In this document: positions 1 through 8,599 of the stretch, piece by piece | Numbering within the stretch: the stretch's first letter is position 1 | How the letters are laid out: each line of letters opens with the position of its first letter | NCBI RefSeq assembly: GCF_029338515.1 | Contig: NZ_CP119988.1 | Span: 2,232,001 to 2,296,000, forward strand | Source of the DNA: Haloglomus litoreum | Lineage (GTDB): Archaea; Halobacteriota; Halobacteria; Halobacteriales; Haloarculaceae | Reading direction: 5' to 3' | Length of the DNA stretch: 64,000 bases | Made by a program: the position numbers and the translations under genes | The notes under the pieces: model-generated | Database searches by the model: none | What the model saw: the letters and a program-made list of their open reading frames with translations, nothing else | What the model was told of the DNA's origin: nothing

Positions 1-2
1 CG

Positions 3-488
3 TACGGGGCGTCCAGCGAGTTCTGCTTCCGACTGCTTCCAGAGGGCAAGCCACTGGTACTGATGCTCCAGCGGGAGTTCGCCGAGCGGATGGCGGCCGA
101 CCCGGGCGAGGACGACTACGGCCGGCTCTCGGTCACCGCGGGCCACTACGCCGACGTGGAGATCGTCGAGACGGTGCCACCGACGGCGTTCGACCCCGAG
201 CCCGCGGTCGAGAGCGCGGTCGTGCGATGTCTCCCGCGCGACCCGGAGTACGAGGTCGACGAGGCCGCCTTCATGGCGCTGGTCCGTGGCGTGTTCACCC
301 AGCGCCGCAAGACGATGCGCAACGCCGTCCGGAACACGGTCCACATCAGCGGTATCGAGGACGCGAGTGCGGTGGTAGCCGCCGCGGACGAGGCGCTGAT
401 GGGTCGGCGCGCGGGGAACGTCACGCCCGCCGAGTTCGCCGAACTGGCCCGCCTCGCGACCGAGGTGACGGAGGTGAGGCCGCCGTGA
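3..488 (+). CDS. rsmA: 16S rRNA dimethyladenosine transferase RsmA/KsgA, C-terminal part
   Basis: The reading frame is open from the left edge, so the gene is cut by the window and only about 161 C-terminal residues are seen. It opens with YGASSEF, which in this family directly follows the catalytic NLPY motif of the SAM-dependent fold, and continues with PLVLMLQREFAERM and the helical C-terminal RNA-binding domain (FTQRRKTMRN). The family dimethylates two adjacent adenosines near the 3' end of 16S rRNA during 30S maturation. Its TGA shares one base with the ATG of the MscS gene, so the two are probably co-transcribed. Confidence 0.93.
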   Translation, partial: YGASSEFCFRLLPEGKPLVLMLQREFAERMAADPGEDDYGRLSVTAGHYADVEIVETVPPTAFDPEPAVESAVVRCLPRDPEYEVDEAAFMALVRGVFTQRRKTMRNAVRNTVHISGIEDASAVVAAADEALMGRRAGNVTPAEFAELARLATEVTEVRPP

Positions 489-1852
489 TGGGCGCGGTCG
501 ACGCGGCCGGGGTCCTGCTTCAGTCCGAGCCGCAGCTCAATCCCTGGGCGTGGACCCTCTCCCGCACGGAGCAGTACCTCGTGAGCGCGGGGCTCCTGGC
601 GCTGTTCCTCGTCACCTCGGCGTTCGTCTACGCGCTGGGGCGGCCGCTCAAGCGACGCATCCAGGACGACGAGGTGGTCGAGGCGCTCCAGTCACTGAGC
701 GTGAGTCTCACCGGCCTGGTCGTGGCCTTCGCGCTGGTCGTGGTCTGGCGGCTGCGCCAGGAGGTCACGACCGCCTTCACCTTCGTCCGCCTGGGACCGA
801 CGGACGGCGTCCGACTCCTCGTGACCGCCGCCGCGTTCGGTGCCGCCTTCACCGTCACACGCATCACGAAGCGGGCTATCCGGCGCGGATCGGAGGCCGA
901 CGCCATCACGGCCCATCAGAAGGAGGTGGCCCACCACGTCGTTCAGATCCTCGTCTTCGCGCCCGCGGCCCTGTTCGTTCTCGCGCTGTACGGCGTGAAC
1001 CCGCAGAACCTCCTCATCGGTGCGGGTGCGGCGGGCATCGTCGTCGGACTGGCCGCACGGCAGACCCTGGGTGCCGTCGTCGCCGGGTTCGTCCTCCTCG
1101 TCTCCCGCCCGTTCGAGGTGAACGACTGGGTCGTCATCGACCAGGAGGAGGGCGTTGTCACCGACATCTCCATCTTCAACACGGAGATCCGGACGTTCGA
1201 CAACGAGGTCGTCGTCATCCCGAACGACGAGGTCACCAAGAACAACATCATCAACCGCTCGCGCAACGGGAAGCTCCGCATCCAGGTCGACGTGGGTGTC
1301 GACTACGACATCGAGGTCCCGCGAGCCATGGAGCTAGCTCGCGAGGCGATGCACGTCCTCGACGAGGTACTGGACGAACCGCCGCCGGACGTCGTCATCG
1401 ACGAACTCGGGGCGTCGTCGGTGGTGCTGACGCTCCGGTTCTGGATTCCCGACCCGACCATCGAGCGCAAGTGGGCCGCCCAGAACGCGGTCATCGATGC
1501 GGTGAAGGAGGCCTTCGAGCAGGAGGGCGTGAAGATACCGTATCCGCAGCGCGAGCTGATGGCCCGCGACGAGGCCGGCGGCTTCCGGCTCGCCGGCGAC
1601 CGCCGGGAGGTCGGCTCGGCGGACAACGGCGACCGGGAGGCCGCGGTGCAGTCGGTCGAGTCCAGCGATGACGACGGCCCGGGGACGCACATGAGCGCCG
1701 TGACCGACCCGACCGTCGAGATCGATACCGACGGGGACGACACCCTCAAGCCGCGCTCGACGGACGGCGAGTTCATCGCCGCCATCGAGCGCGTGGCCGG
1801 TGAGTCCGAGCTATCAAGCCCTATCGAGCCGATGGATCGGGAGGATGCCTGA
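488..1852 (+). CDS. MscS-family mechanosensitive ion channel
   Basis: A 454-residue membrane protein. Hydrophobic segments lie near residues 30-52, 70-88, 105-123 and 146-165. The pore helix follows at about 172-205, Gly/Ala-rich with GAGAAGIVVGLAARQ, then SRPFEVNDWV and the beta domain (FDNEVVVIPND), the MscS signature. An acidic tail of about 90 residues follows. The family opens under membrane tension to release solutes after osmotic downshock. The frame is open further upstream, but that part lies inside rsmA; the ATG at 488 overlaps the rsmA TGA by one base and is the natural start. Confidence 0.92.
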   Translation: MGAVDAAGVLLQSEPQLNPWAWTLSRTEQYLVSAGLLALFLVTSAFVYALGRPLKRRIQDDEVVEALQSLSVSLTGLVVAFALVVVWRLRQEVTTAFTFVRLGPTDGVRLLVTAAAFGAAFTVTRITKRAIRRGSEADAITAHQKEVAHHVVQILVFAPAALFVLALYGVNPQNLLIGAGAAGIVVGLAARQTLGAVVAGFVLLVSRPFEVNDWVVIDQEEGVVTDISIFNTEIRTFDNEVVVIPNDEVTKNNIINRSRNGKLRIQVDVGVDYDIEVPRAMELAREAMHVLDEVLDEPPPDVVIDELGASSVVLTLRFWIPDPTIERKWAAQNAVIDAVKEAFEQEGVKIPYPQRELMARDEAGGFRLAGDRREVGSADNGDREAAVQSVESSDDDGPGTHMSAVTDPTVEIDTDGDDTLKPRSTDGEFIAAIERVAGESELSSPIEPMDREDA

Positions 1853-2441
1853 CGACGACCGGCCGCGCCTGGCGGACCTGCGCGGGGAGCCACAGGTCTA
1901 CCGGGCGGCCGAGGACTCGCAGCTGCTCGCCACGGCGGCGGTGGCGCGGGTGGGGCGGGACGACCTCGTCCTCGACCTCGGGACGGGCTCGGGCTACGTC
2001 GGCCGGAAGGTCGCCGAGGCCTGTGGTGCCCGGGTCGTCGCGTCCGACCTCAACCCGCACGCATGTCGGCGGGCCCGCGACGAGGGACTCCCGGCCGTCC
2101 GGACGGACATGGTCTCGGGGTTCCGGGACGACACGTTCGACTGGGTGCTGTTCAATCCGCCGTACCTCCCGACGCCGGAGGACCAGGAGTGGGACGACTG
2201 GATGGAACGTGCGCTCTCGGGTGGCGAGGACGGTCGGGCCGTCGTCGATCCCTTCCTGGCCTCGGTCCGCCGGGTCCTCGCGCCCGGTGGCCACGCACTG
2301 TTGCTCGTCTCCTCGCTCACTGGCCTCGACGCGGTCCGGAACCGTGCCCGCAACGAGGGGCTGATCACCGAGGAGGCCACCGACGAGCAGTATCCCTCCG
2401 AGCGGCTGGTGGTGCTGGAACTCACGCCGACCGGTGGGTGA
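1845..2441 (+). CDS. HemK2/PrmC-type protein-glutamine N-methyltransferase
   Basis: A 198-residue class I SAM-dependent methyltransferase. The SAM loop DLGTGSGYVG is near residues 45-55 and the catalytic FNPPYLPT motif near 102-109, typical of enzymes that methylate the GGQ glutamine of release factor aRF1 (archaeal HemK2, eukaryotic MTQ2). The N-terminal RGEPQVYRAAEDSQLL is characteristic of the HemK2 branch, which lacks the extra domain of bacterial PrmC. The ATG at 1845 overlaps the end of the MscS gene by 8 bases, placing it in the rsmA-mscS transcription unit. The TTG/GTG-type start further upstream is less likely. Confidence 0.88.
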   Translation: MPDDDRPRLADLRGEPQVYRAAEDSQLLATAAVARVGRDDLVLDLGTGSGYVGRKVAEACGARVVASDLNPHACRRARDEGLPAVRTDMVSGFRDDTFDWVLFNPPYLPTPEDQEWDDWMERALSGGEDGRAVVDPFLASVRRVLAPGGHALLLVSSLTGLDAVRNRARNEGLITEEATDEQYPSERLVVLELTPTGG

Positions 2442-2487
2442 GCACGGCGACACGCGGGAGGAATTACTCCAGTGCATCAATCTGATT

Positions 2488-2499
2488 AGCAAATATTAT
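2488..2499 (+). promoter_or_regulatory. TATA-like core promoter of the methionine synthase pair
   Basis: An A/T-only stretch (AGCAAATATTATT) in an otherwise GC-rich gap is centred about 31 bases before the ATG at 2526. This is the spacing expected for a leaderless haloarchaeal transcript. Confidence 0.6.
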
Positions 2500-2525
2500 T
2501 CGGAGTGGTCACGTAGTCCGCGTCG

Positions 2526-3536
2526 ATGACCGAACTCGTCGCGACGACACCGGGGCTGCTCCCGCTGCCCGACTGGGCGAAGGAGGAGCTCTCGGACCTG
2601 AAGGGCCACCAGAAGTCCGACCTCATCGACGGTACCGAGGGCGCGGACGTGACCGAGGCGTACGACCGCGTCCGCGCGGAGGAACTCGACTGGCAGACCG
2701 AGGCCGCCCTCGACCGCGTGGTCGAGGGCCAGGGTCGCTGGGACGACAACATCGCCCACCCGCTGGCCGTGGCCGACGCCGTCGACACCCGCGGTATCGT
2801 CCGCTACTACGACAACAACAACTTCTACCGCGAGCCGGTGGTCACCGACGACCTCGCAGCCAGCGGTGACGTGGCGGCCGAACTCGACGCCGCGGCCGAC
2901 CTGCTCGGCGAGGCGGACGGCAGCCTGCAGGCCGTCCTGCCGGGACCGTACTCGCTGGCCGACCTCGCGACGGACGAGCACTACGGCGACGAGGCCGCGT
3001 TCCTCGAGGCCGTCGCCGACTTCCTCGTCGCCGAGGTCGAGCAGTTCCCGGCCGTGGAGACGCTGTTCCTCCTGGAGCCCTCGCTCGTCGAGAACCCGCC
3101 CGAGGACGGCGTCGACGAGCGGGCCAGCGCCGCTATCGACCGCGTGGCCGCGGCGACCGACGCGGACGTGGTCTGCCACACCTACTGGGGCGCCGTTCCG
3201 GAGAAGGCGTACGCCCACCTGATGGACGCCGACCTCGACGCCGTCGGCTTCGACTTCGTGAGCGACCACGAGGCGAACCTCTACAACATCACGGAGTACG
3301 GAACGAAGGACGACATCGCGCTCGGTCTCGTCGACGGACAGAACACCCGTGTCGAGTCCGTAGAGACGGTCCGCGACCGCGTCGAGTGGGTGAACGAGCA
3401 GGTCCCCTCGCAGTCGTTCGAGACGACGTACCTCTCCGCGAACACGGAGCTGTTCTACCTGCCCGTGAACCGTGCCCGCGAGAAGCTGGCCGTGCTCGCG
3501 CGTGCCGCCGCCGAGGAAGAGGAGGTGACAGCATGA
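2526..3536 (+). CDS. MetE-like methionine synthase paralogue lacking the zinc cysteines
   Basis: A 336-residue single TIM-barrel protein of the UROD/MetE superfamily, with LPGPYSLADLA mid-protein and a barrel end at YLSANTELFYLP. In zinc-binding MetE proteins one ligand pair is H-x-C and another Cys precedes GLKLLP. Here the first site is H218-T-Y220 and the second is T307, so both Cys ligands are missing. The downstream partner keeps them. The gene ends in an ATGA overlap with that partner, so equal co-translation is likely. Inference: it is a non-catalytic or differently acting subunit or N-domain equivalent of a two-piece methionine synthase. It could also have another methyl-transfer role. 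Confidence 0.8.
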   Translation: MTELVATTPGLLPLPDWAKEELSDLKGHQKSDLIDGTEGADVTEAYDRVRAEELDWQTEAALDRVVEGQGRWDDNIAHPLAVADAVDTRGIVRYYDNNNFYREPVVTDDLAASGDVAAELDAAADLLGEADGSLQAVLPGPYSLADLATDEHYGDEAAFLEAVADFLVAEVEQFPAVETLFLLEPSLVENPPEDGVDERASAAIDRVAAATDADVVCHTYWGAVPEKAYAHLMDADLDAVGFDFVSDHEANLYNITEYGTKDDIALGLVDGQNTRVESVETVRDRVEWVNEQVPSQSFETTYLSANTELFYLPVNRAREKLAVLARAAAEEEEVTA

Positions 3537-4675
3537 GCGACTGGCCCGAGGTCGGCGAGGGCAGCGGAGACGCACGCAGCAGTGCGCCCACGCCCGCCCC
3601 CGATGGTGGCGTCGACGTGCGCGAGCAGTTCCGCCCCGACGACCACCCGACCGATCACTTCCTCCTGACGACCGTGGTCGGTTCCTACCCCAAACCCAAG
3701 TGGCTCAACCGCTCGCAGGACCTCGTCGACGACGAGGAGTACGACTTCGACGAGGAGCACCTCCACGAGGCCCACGACGACGCCGCGCGGCTCATCACGA
3801 ACGAGCACGAGCGCGCGGGGCTGGACGTGGTCTGTGACGGCGAGATGCGGCGCAACGAGATGGTGGAGTACTTCGCCCACCGCATCGACGGCTACGAGTT
3901 CAACGGTCCCGTCAAGGTCTGGGGCCACAACTACTTCGACAAGCCCTCCGTCGTGGACGAGGTCACCTACGGCGAGCAGTGGCTGGTCGAGGAGTTCGAG
4001 TTCACCAGCGGCGTCGCCTCGCGCCCGGTGAAGGTCCCCATCACGGGGCCGTACACGCTCGCGAACTGGTCGTTCAACGAGCACTACGACGACGAGGAGG
4101 AGCTGGCCTACGAGCTGGCCGACCTCGTCAACGAGGAGATCGAGGCGCTGGTCGACGCGGGTGCGCGCTACATCCAGATCGACGAGCCCGCGCTCGCGAC
4201 GACCCCGGACGACCACGCAATCGTCGGCGAGTGTCTCGAGCGTATCGTCGACGACGTGCCCGCCGACGTCCGACTCGGCCTCCACGTCTGCTACGGCGAC
4301 TACTCGCGCATCTACCCGGAGATCCTCGACTTCCCGGTCCACGAGTTCGACCTCGAACTCGCCAACGGCGACTACGAGCAGGTCCCGGTCTTCCAGGACC
4401 CCGAGTTCACCAAGGACCTCGCGCTCGGTGTGGTCGACGCCCACACGGCCGAGGTCGAGCCGGTCGAGGTCATCAAGGAGAACATCAAGAAGGGCTTCGA
4501 GATCGTTCCCCCGGAGCGCCTGACCATCTCGCCGGACTGCGGCCTGAAGCTGCTGCCCCGCGAGATCGCGTACGGCAAGATGGAGAACATGGTCCAGGCC
4601 GCGCGCGAGGTCGAGGCCGAACTCGACAGCGGCGAGATCGACGTGGGCTTCGCGGCGCCGCCCGCCGACGACTGA
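3533..4675 (+). CDS. core MetE-type methionine synthase (cobalamin-independent fold, C-terminal domain only)
   Basis: A 380-residue protein with one MetE catalytic barrel and a disordered acidic N-terminus of about 40 residues. VVGSYPKPKWL begins the fold. Zinc ligands are H251 and C253 in GLHVCYGDYS, a Glu in FDLELANGD, and C336 in SPDCGLKLLP; QIDEPAL is the homocysteine-side motif. Full-length bacterial MetE is about 750 residues with a second folate-binding half, which is absent here. Archaeal one-domain relatives are thought to take methyl groups from a corrinoid or another non-polyglutamyl-folate donor. It forms a two-gene unit with the upstream degenerate paralogue. The ATG at 3533 overlaps the preceding TGA. 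Confidence 0.88.
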   Translation: MSDWPEVGEGSGDARSSAPTPAPDGGVDVREQFRPDDHPTDHFLLTTVVGSYPKPKWLNRSQDLVDDEEYDFDEEHLHEAHDDAARLITNEHERAGLDVVCDGEMRRNEMVEYFAHRIDGYEFNGPVKVWGHNYFDKPSVVDEVTYGEQWLVEEFEFTSGVASRPVKVPITGPYTLANWSFNEHYDDEEELAYELADLVNEEIEALVDAGARYIQIDEPALATTPDDHAIVGECLERIVDDVPADVRLGLHVCYGDYSRIYPEILDFPVHEFDLELANGDYEQVPVFQDPEFTKDLALGVVDAHTAEVEPVEVIKENIKKGFEIVPPERLTISPDCGLKLLPREIAYGKMENMVQAAREVEAELDSGEIDVGFAAPPADD

Positions 4676-4702
4676 GTCCCCGATCCCGATACACTCCCTC
4701 CC

Positions 4703-5647
4703 TCACCGCTCGTCGAGGAGCGGGAACCGTCCGAGTCGAGCCGCCGCCATCCGGGCGATGCCCCGCCCGAGCGGCTTCCCTGTTACGGCGTGGCGATAGG
4801 CCTCGGCCTGGCCTGGTCCGTCGGCGGCCGGAACGAGGCGGACCGTCGTTCCCTCTGGTCCGACCGTCAGCAGGAGCCACGCCTGCGGGAACGAGCAGGT
4901 GGCCGGGGCCAGCAGTTCCGTCGTCGGGCCGTGTCGCGCCACCGCAGGGACGTGGTGGTGGCCGGTCACCGCCAGTGGCACGTCGTGGCTCGCCAGTAAC
5001 TCACGGACCGCAGGCCCGTCGCGCACCGGGAACCCGGACCACTTCCCGCCGGGGTTCTCCGGCAGCGGTGCGAGGTTGTGGTGAGCGAGCAGGACCGGCG
5101 TCTCGATATCGGGCAGCCGTGCTGCCAGCCACTCCCGCTGCCGGTCCCCGATACGCCCGCCCCAGGTGTCGCGGAGGTCACCGTCGGCACCCGCGCTGTT
5201 CACACAGAGGACGGTCACCGGGCCCACGCTGAACGCGCAGGGCAGCCCGTCCGGTGCGTAGCGCCGGCGGAACCCGGAGCGGCCGATGCCGTCGTGCTCG
5301 TCGAAGGCCTTCGGGAGGTCGTGATTGCCGGGGGTCGCAGCCCAGGGCGCCCCGAGGTCGGCGAGCAGCGGGTCGACGGCGTCGAACTCCGCGTGCCGTC
5401 CGTCGCACGTCAGGTCGCCGGGCAGGAGGACGGCGTCCGCGGCCGCCGCTGCATCATCGAGCGCGGTAGCGAACCGCCGGCGGCTCCGGTGGTGGAGCTT
5501 CCAGCTTCCGACCCCCGAGACGGCGAGATGCGGGTCCGCCACGACGGCGAGCCGGACCCGTGACGGCACCCTCGGACGGCGGAGATGGGCGAGCACGGGG
5601 CCCCGGCTCTCGACGGCTCGGTCATCGCTCCGGCTCTCCGGCGGCAT
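4703..5647 (-). CDS. calcineurin-like metallophosphoesterase
   Basis: A 314-residue protein with the metal-site motifs in order: ADPHLA, PGDLTCDG, TPGNHDLP, LLAHHNL and VTGHHHVP. These are the dimetal ligands of the calcineurin-like phosphoesterase fold. Its ATG at 5647 overlaps the TGA of the ABC ATPase, making it the last gene of the transporter operon. The frame runs further upstream, but only as a shadow of the ATPase gene. Substrate is not visible; the position suggests it acts on a phosphoester brought in by the transporter, which is inference. No signal peptide is seen, so it should be cytoplasmic. Confidence 0.88.
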   Translation of the reverse strand: MPPESRSDDRAVESRGPVLAHLRRPRVPSRVRLAVVADPHLAVSGVGSWKLHHRSRRRFATALDDAAAAADAVLLPGDLTCDGRHAEFDAVDPLLADLGAPWAATPGNHDLPKAFDEHDGIGRSGFRRRYAPDGLPCAFSVGPVTVLCVNSAGADGDLRDTWGGRIGDRQREWLAARLPDIETPVLLAHHNLAPLPENPGGKWSGFPVRDGPAVRELLASHDVPLAVTGHHHVPAVARHGPTTELLAPATCSFPQAWLLLTVGPEGTTVRLVPAADGPGQAEAYRHAVTGKPLGRGIARMAAARLGRFPLLDER

Positions 5648-6666
5648 CACGCGTCGAGCAGGTGGACCCGGTCCTCGTTCACGGAGAGCGAGACGTCGTC
5701 GCCCGGGGGGTCCGCAGTCGGATCGAAGCGGAGCGTCACCTCGGTCCCGTCCGGGAGCCTCGCTGCGGCTCGGACGTGGTCCCCGAGGTAGAACCGGTCC
5801 TCGACCGTCGCCGTGACCGGCCCCCCGAGTTCGAACGCCTCCGGGCGGGCTACGACGGTCACGTCCCCGTCGGGGGCGCTCGCCGGGGCATCGACCGTCG
5901 CGTGCCCCAGGTCCAGCTTCCCGTCCGAGACGGTCGCGGGCAGCCGATTGGAGGTGCCGATGAAGTCCGCGACGAAGGCGTTGGCCGGGGACTCGTACAC
6001 CTCGTCGGGTGGTCCGACCTGCTCGATGCGGCCGTCGTTCATCACCGCGATGCGGTCGCACATCACCATCGCCTCGGCCTGGTCGTGGGTGACGTACAGC
6101 GCGGTCACGTCGATCTCGTCGAGCAGCGATCCGATCTCCTCCTGGAGCCGGGTCTTGAGCTTCGCGTCCAGCCCCGTCATCGGCTCGTCCAGCAGGAGGA
6201 CGCGCGGCTCGATGGCCAGCGCCCGGGCGAGGCCGACGCGCTGTTGCTGGCCGCCGGACAGCGTCGTCGGGTCCCGGTCGCCCATGTCACCGATGCCCAG
6301 CAGGTCGAGCAGTTCGGCCGCGCGGTCGGCCCGCTCGTCGGCCGGCATCGACCGCATCCGGAGGCCGAACTCCACGTTCTCCCGGACGGTCATGTTGTCG
6401 AACAGCGCGTAGGACTGGAAGACCAGCCCCACGTCACGCTGTTCGGGCGGGGTGTCGGTCACCGTCTCCCCGCCGAACAGCACGTCGCCCTCGCTCGGGG
6501 TCTCGAACCCCGCGACCGTCCGGAGCGTCGTGGTCTTCCCGCAGCCGGAGGGGCCGACCAGGCCGACCGTCTCCCCCGGTTCGACCGTCAACGACACGTC
6601 GTCGACGGCGAGCGTCTCCCCGAACCGCTTCGTGACCGCCGTGAGTTCGACTCGTTCTGCCATCAT
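5647..6666 (-). CDS. ABC transporter ATP-binding protein (PotA/polyamine-phosphonate-iron type)
   Basis: A 339-residue ATPase. Walker A GPSGCGKT is at about residues 38-45, followed by the signature LSGGQQQRVGLARAL, Walker B LLLDEPMTGLD and the switch histidine in YVTHDQAEA. The C-terminal third is a TOBE-like domain ending NEDRVHLLDA, as in PotA-type importers. The first of two tandem ATGs (6666) overlaps the permease TGA. It energises the two permeases encoded just upstream. Confidence 0.92.
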   Translation of the reverse strand: MMAERVELTAVTKRFGETLAVDDVSLTVEPGETVGLVGPSGCGKTTTLRTVAGFETPSEGDVLFGGETVTDTPPEQRDVGLVFQSYALFDNMTVRENVEFGLRMRSMPADERADRAAELLDLLGIGDMGDRDPTTLSGGQQQRVGLARALAIEPRVLLLDEPMTGLDAKLKTRLQEEIGSLLDEIDVTALYVTHDQAEAMVMCDRIAVMNDGRIEQVGPPDEVYESPANAFVADFIGTSNRLPATVSDGKLDLGHATVDAPASAPDGDVTVVARPEAFELGGPVTATVEDRFYLGDHVRAAARLPDGTEVTLRFDPTADPPGDDVSLSVNEDRVHLLDA

Positions 6667-7631
6667 CTGACACCTCCGACAGAGAAGCCGCGTTCGCCCG
6701 TCGCCCGCAGTAGCGCCGTCACGGCGACGACGATGCAGAAGTAGATGGAGATGGCCGCCGAGGCACGCAGGAACGGGTTGTTCGAGATGTTCTCGAAGAG
6801 GAACAGCGAGAACGGCTTCGGGCCGCGGGAGTAGACGATGTACGAGAAGTTGAACTCCGCGGCGGCGAGCGTCCAGCAGATGATCGACCCCGCGACGATG
6901 CCCCGCTTCGCGTTCGGGACGATGACCGTGAGGAAGGTCCGGGGCCAGGACGCGCCCAACGAGCGGGCGCTCTCCTCCAGTTGCCGGAGGTCCATCGACT
7001 CGAAGGATGACTGCACCGCCAGCACCATGTACGGCGCCTTCAGCAGCGAGTAGCCGATGATGAGAGCGACCGCACTCGGGAGGTTCGGGTACGTCCGCAG
7101 GAAGGCGATACCCAGGATGATGCCGGGCACGACCGGGAGCACCGCGAACGTGTTGAGCCAGCTGCGGCCGAAGAAGTCGTAGCGGGTGACCGCGTACGCG
7201 ATGGGGACCCCCACGAGCAGGTTGATGAACACCCCACCCAGCGCCAGCAGCATACTGAACCCGATGGTCTCGGGGATGGGGATGGTCAGGCCGACGAACG
7301 GGAGCTCCGTGGCGCCGCCGAGGCCCCGCTGTGCGCCGAGCCCGCTTCCGCCGAGCCCGAGCGCGGCCAGCCAGTTCTCGAAGGTGACGAAGCCGCTGGG
7401 GAACAGGCCGGTCCACTCGGCCGCGAACGAGGCGAGGAACGTCACCAGCACCGGCACGATGAGGAAGGCGACCGTGACGGCGATGAGCAGGGTGACGAGC
7501 GGCCGACTCAGCCGCGAGACGAGCCGGGAGGCCGCCCCGGGATCGCGGGCAGGAACCTGCCCGCTCCGGACAGGCGCGGCCCCGCCGTCTGCACGTGTCT
7601 CACCCCTGCTGGTGGCGTTCTCGTCGCTCAT
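6663..7631 (-). CDS. ABC transporter permease, second subunit (PotC-like)
   Basis: A 322-residue inner-membrane protein with about six hydrophobic segments. The cytoplasmic EAA loop is ESARSLGASWPRTFLTVIVP, which docks on the ATPase. The first 35 residues are polar and charged. Start and stop both lie in 4-base ATGA overlaps with its neighbours, so it belongs to a tightly coupled binding-protein-dependent importer operon. The membrane topology and the pairing with a second non-identical permease match the polyamine/iron/phosphonate class; the substrate cannot be read from the sequence. Confidence 0.9.
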   Translation of the reverse strand: MSDENATSRGETRADGGAAPVRSGQVPARDPGAASRLVSRLSRPLVTLLIAVTVAFLIVPVLVTFLASFAAEWTGLFPSGFVTFENWLAALGLGGSGLGAQRGLGGATELPFVGLTIPIPETIGFSMLLALGGVFINLLVGVPIAYAVTRYDFFGRSWLNTFAVLPVVPGIILGIAFLRTYPNLPSAVALIIGYSLLKAPYMVLAVQSSFESMDLRQLEESARSLGASWPRTFLTVIVPNAKRGIVAGSIICWTLAAAEFNFSYIVYSRGPKPFSLFLFENISNNPFLRASAAISIYFCIVVAVTALLRATGERGFSVGGVR

Positions 7632-8599
7632 GCCGCCACCTCCGCGCTGGTGAAGCGCAGCCCTGCGAACGTGAACAGCACGGTGAAGACGAAGAACAGC
7701 GTCGCGAGCGCCGAGGCCATCGGCAGGTCGAAGCCGACGCTGATCTCCTGGTTGAACCGGAACGTCACGACCGAGAGCGCCTTCAGGACGAGGACGGTCC
7801 CGAAGATGGCGAGAGCGGTCCGGAAGGTGAGGATGAGCGCACCCACGATACCGGGCCGGATCTGGGGCAGCGTCACGTACCGGAACGTCTGCCAGGGGGT
7901 CGCGCCCAGCGACCGGGCGGCCTCCTCGGCGTCGGTGTTGACTTCGGCGTAGGTCCCGCGCAGGATGAACGTCGCGCGCGGGATCATCGAGTAGCAGTAG
8001 CCCAGGAACAGGCCCAGGATGGCCAGCGTCGTCCCGGAGGGCTGGCCGGTCAGCTTCACAGCGTTGGCCTCCGCGCCGGTGAGGAAGGTGACGAAGTTCG
8101 TCAGCAGCCCCGTCTTCCCGAACAGGACGATCATCATGAACGCCGCGACGATGCCGGGCAGGCTGATGGGGAAGGAGATGAGCGTCACCAGCAGCCCCTC
8201 GCGCGGGAGGTCGTACTTCTCCAGGCCGTGGGCGATGGCGATGCCGACGGCCACGCTGGCGAGCGTGGTGACGGTGCCGAACCACAGCGAGTTCCAGATC
8301 ACCGACCCGTAGACCGGGTTCGCGTCGATGGCGGTCCCGGGGAGGAACGCCGCGATGGAGGTGAAGATCTCCGCGTACGCGTCGAGGGTGAACCCCTCGA
8401 TGGCGAAGCTGGAGGTGGAGGTGCTCATCCGGATCATCTCCGCGAGCGGGACGAACGCACCGAACGCCGCGAGTGCCAGGAACGGCACCGACAGCAGTCG
8501 GATGCGGAGCCGCTCGCGGTCGGCCTCCGTCTCGGCGCCGACTGCGTCGGCCAGTCGGGCCCGGAGCCGGGCGAACGGTGACCGTTCGAGCGTGGACAT
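7628..8599 (-). CDS. ABC transporter permease, first subunit (PotB-like)
   Basis: A 323-residue permease. A charged N-terminus of about 35 residues precedes a first membrane span at LLSVPFLALAAFGAFVPLAE. The EAA loop is EEAARSLGATPWQTFRYVTLP. The ATG at 8599 overlaps the stop of the binding-protein gene. A much longer frame exists upstream but is only the shadow of that gene. It forms the heterodimeric channel with the second permease. Confidence 0.9.
   Translation of the reverse strand: MSTLERSPFARLRARLADAVGAETEADRERLRIRLLSVPFLALAAFGAFVPLAEMIRMSTSTSSFAIEGFTLDAYAEIFTSIAAFLPGTAIDANPVYGSVIWNSLWFGTVTTLASVAVGIAIAHGLEKYDLPREGLLVTLISFPISLPGIVAAFMMIVLFGKTGLLTNFVTFLTGAEANAVKLTGQPSGTTLAILGLFLGYCYSMIPRATFILRGTYAEVNTDAEEAARSLGATPWQTFRYVTLPQIRPGIVGALILTFRTALAIFGTVLVLKALSVVTFRFNQEISVGFDLPMASALATLFFVFTVLFTFAGLRFTSAEVAA

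Noticed and set aside
227-487. N-terminal extension of the MscS frame
   Set aside because: It lies inside rsmA in another phase and is Arg-rich; the ATG at 488 overlaps the rsmA stop.
3455-4444. Long antisense frame over the methionine synthase genes
   Set aside because: Val/Leu/Asp-rich complement of an acidic coding frame; a codon-usage artefact.
5648-6061. Longer version of the metallophosphoesterase
   Set aside because: The extra residues are a shadow of the ABC ATPase gene; ATG 5647 gives an ATGA overlap like the rest of the operon.
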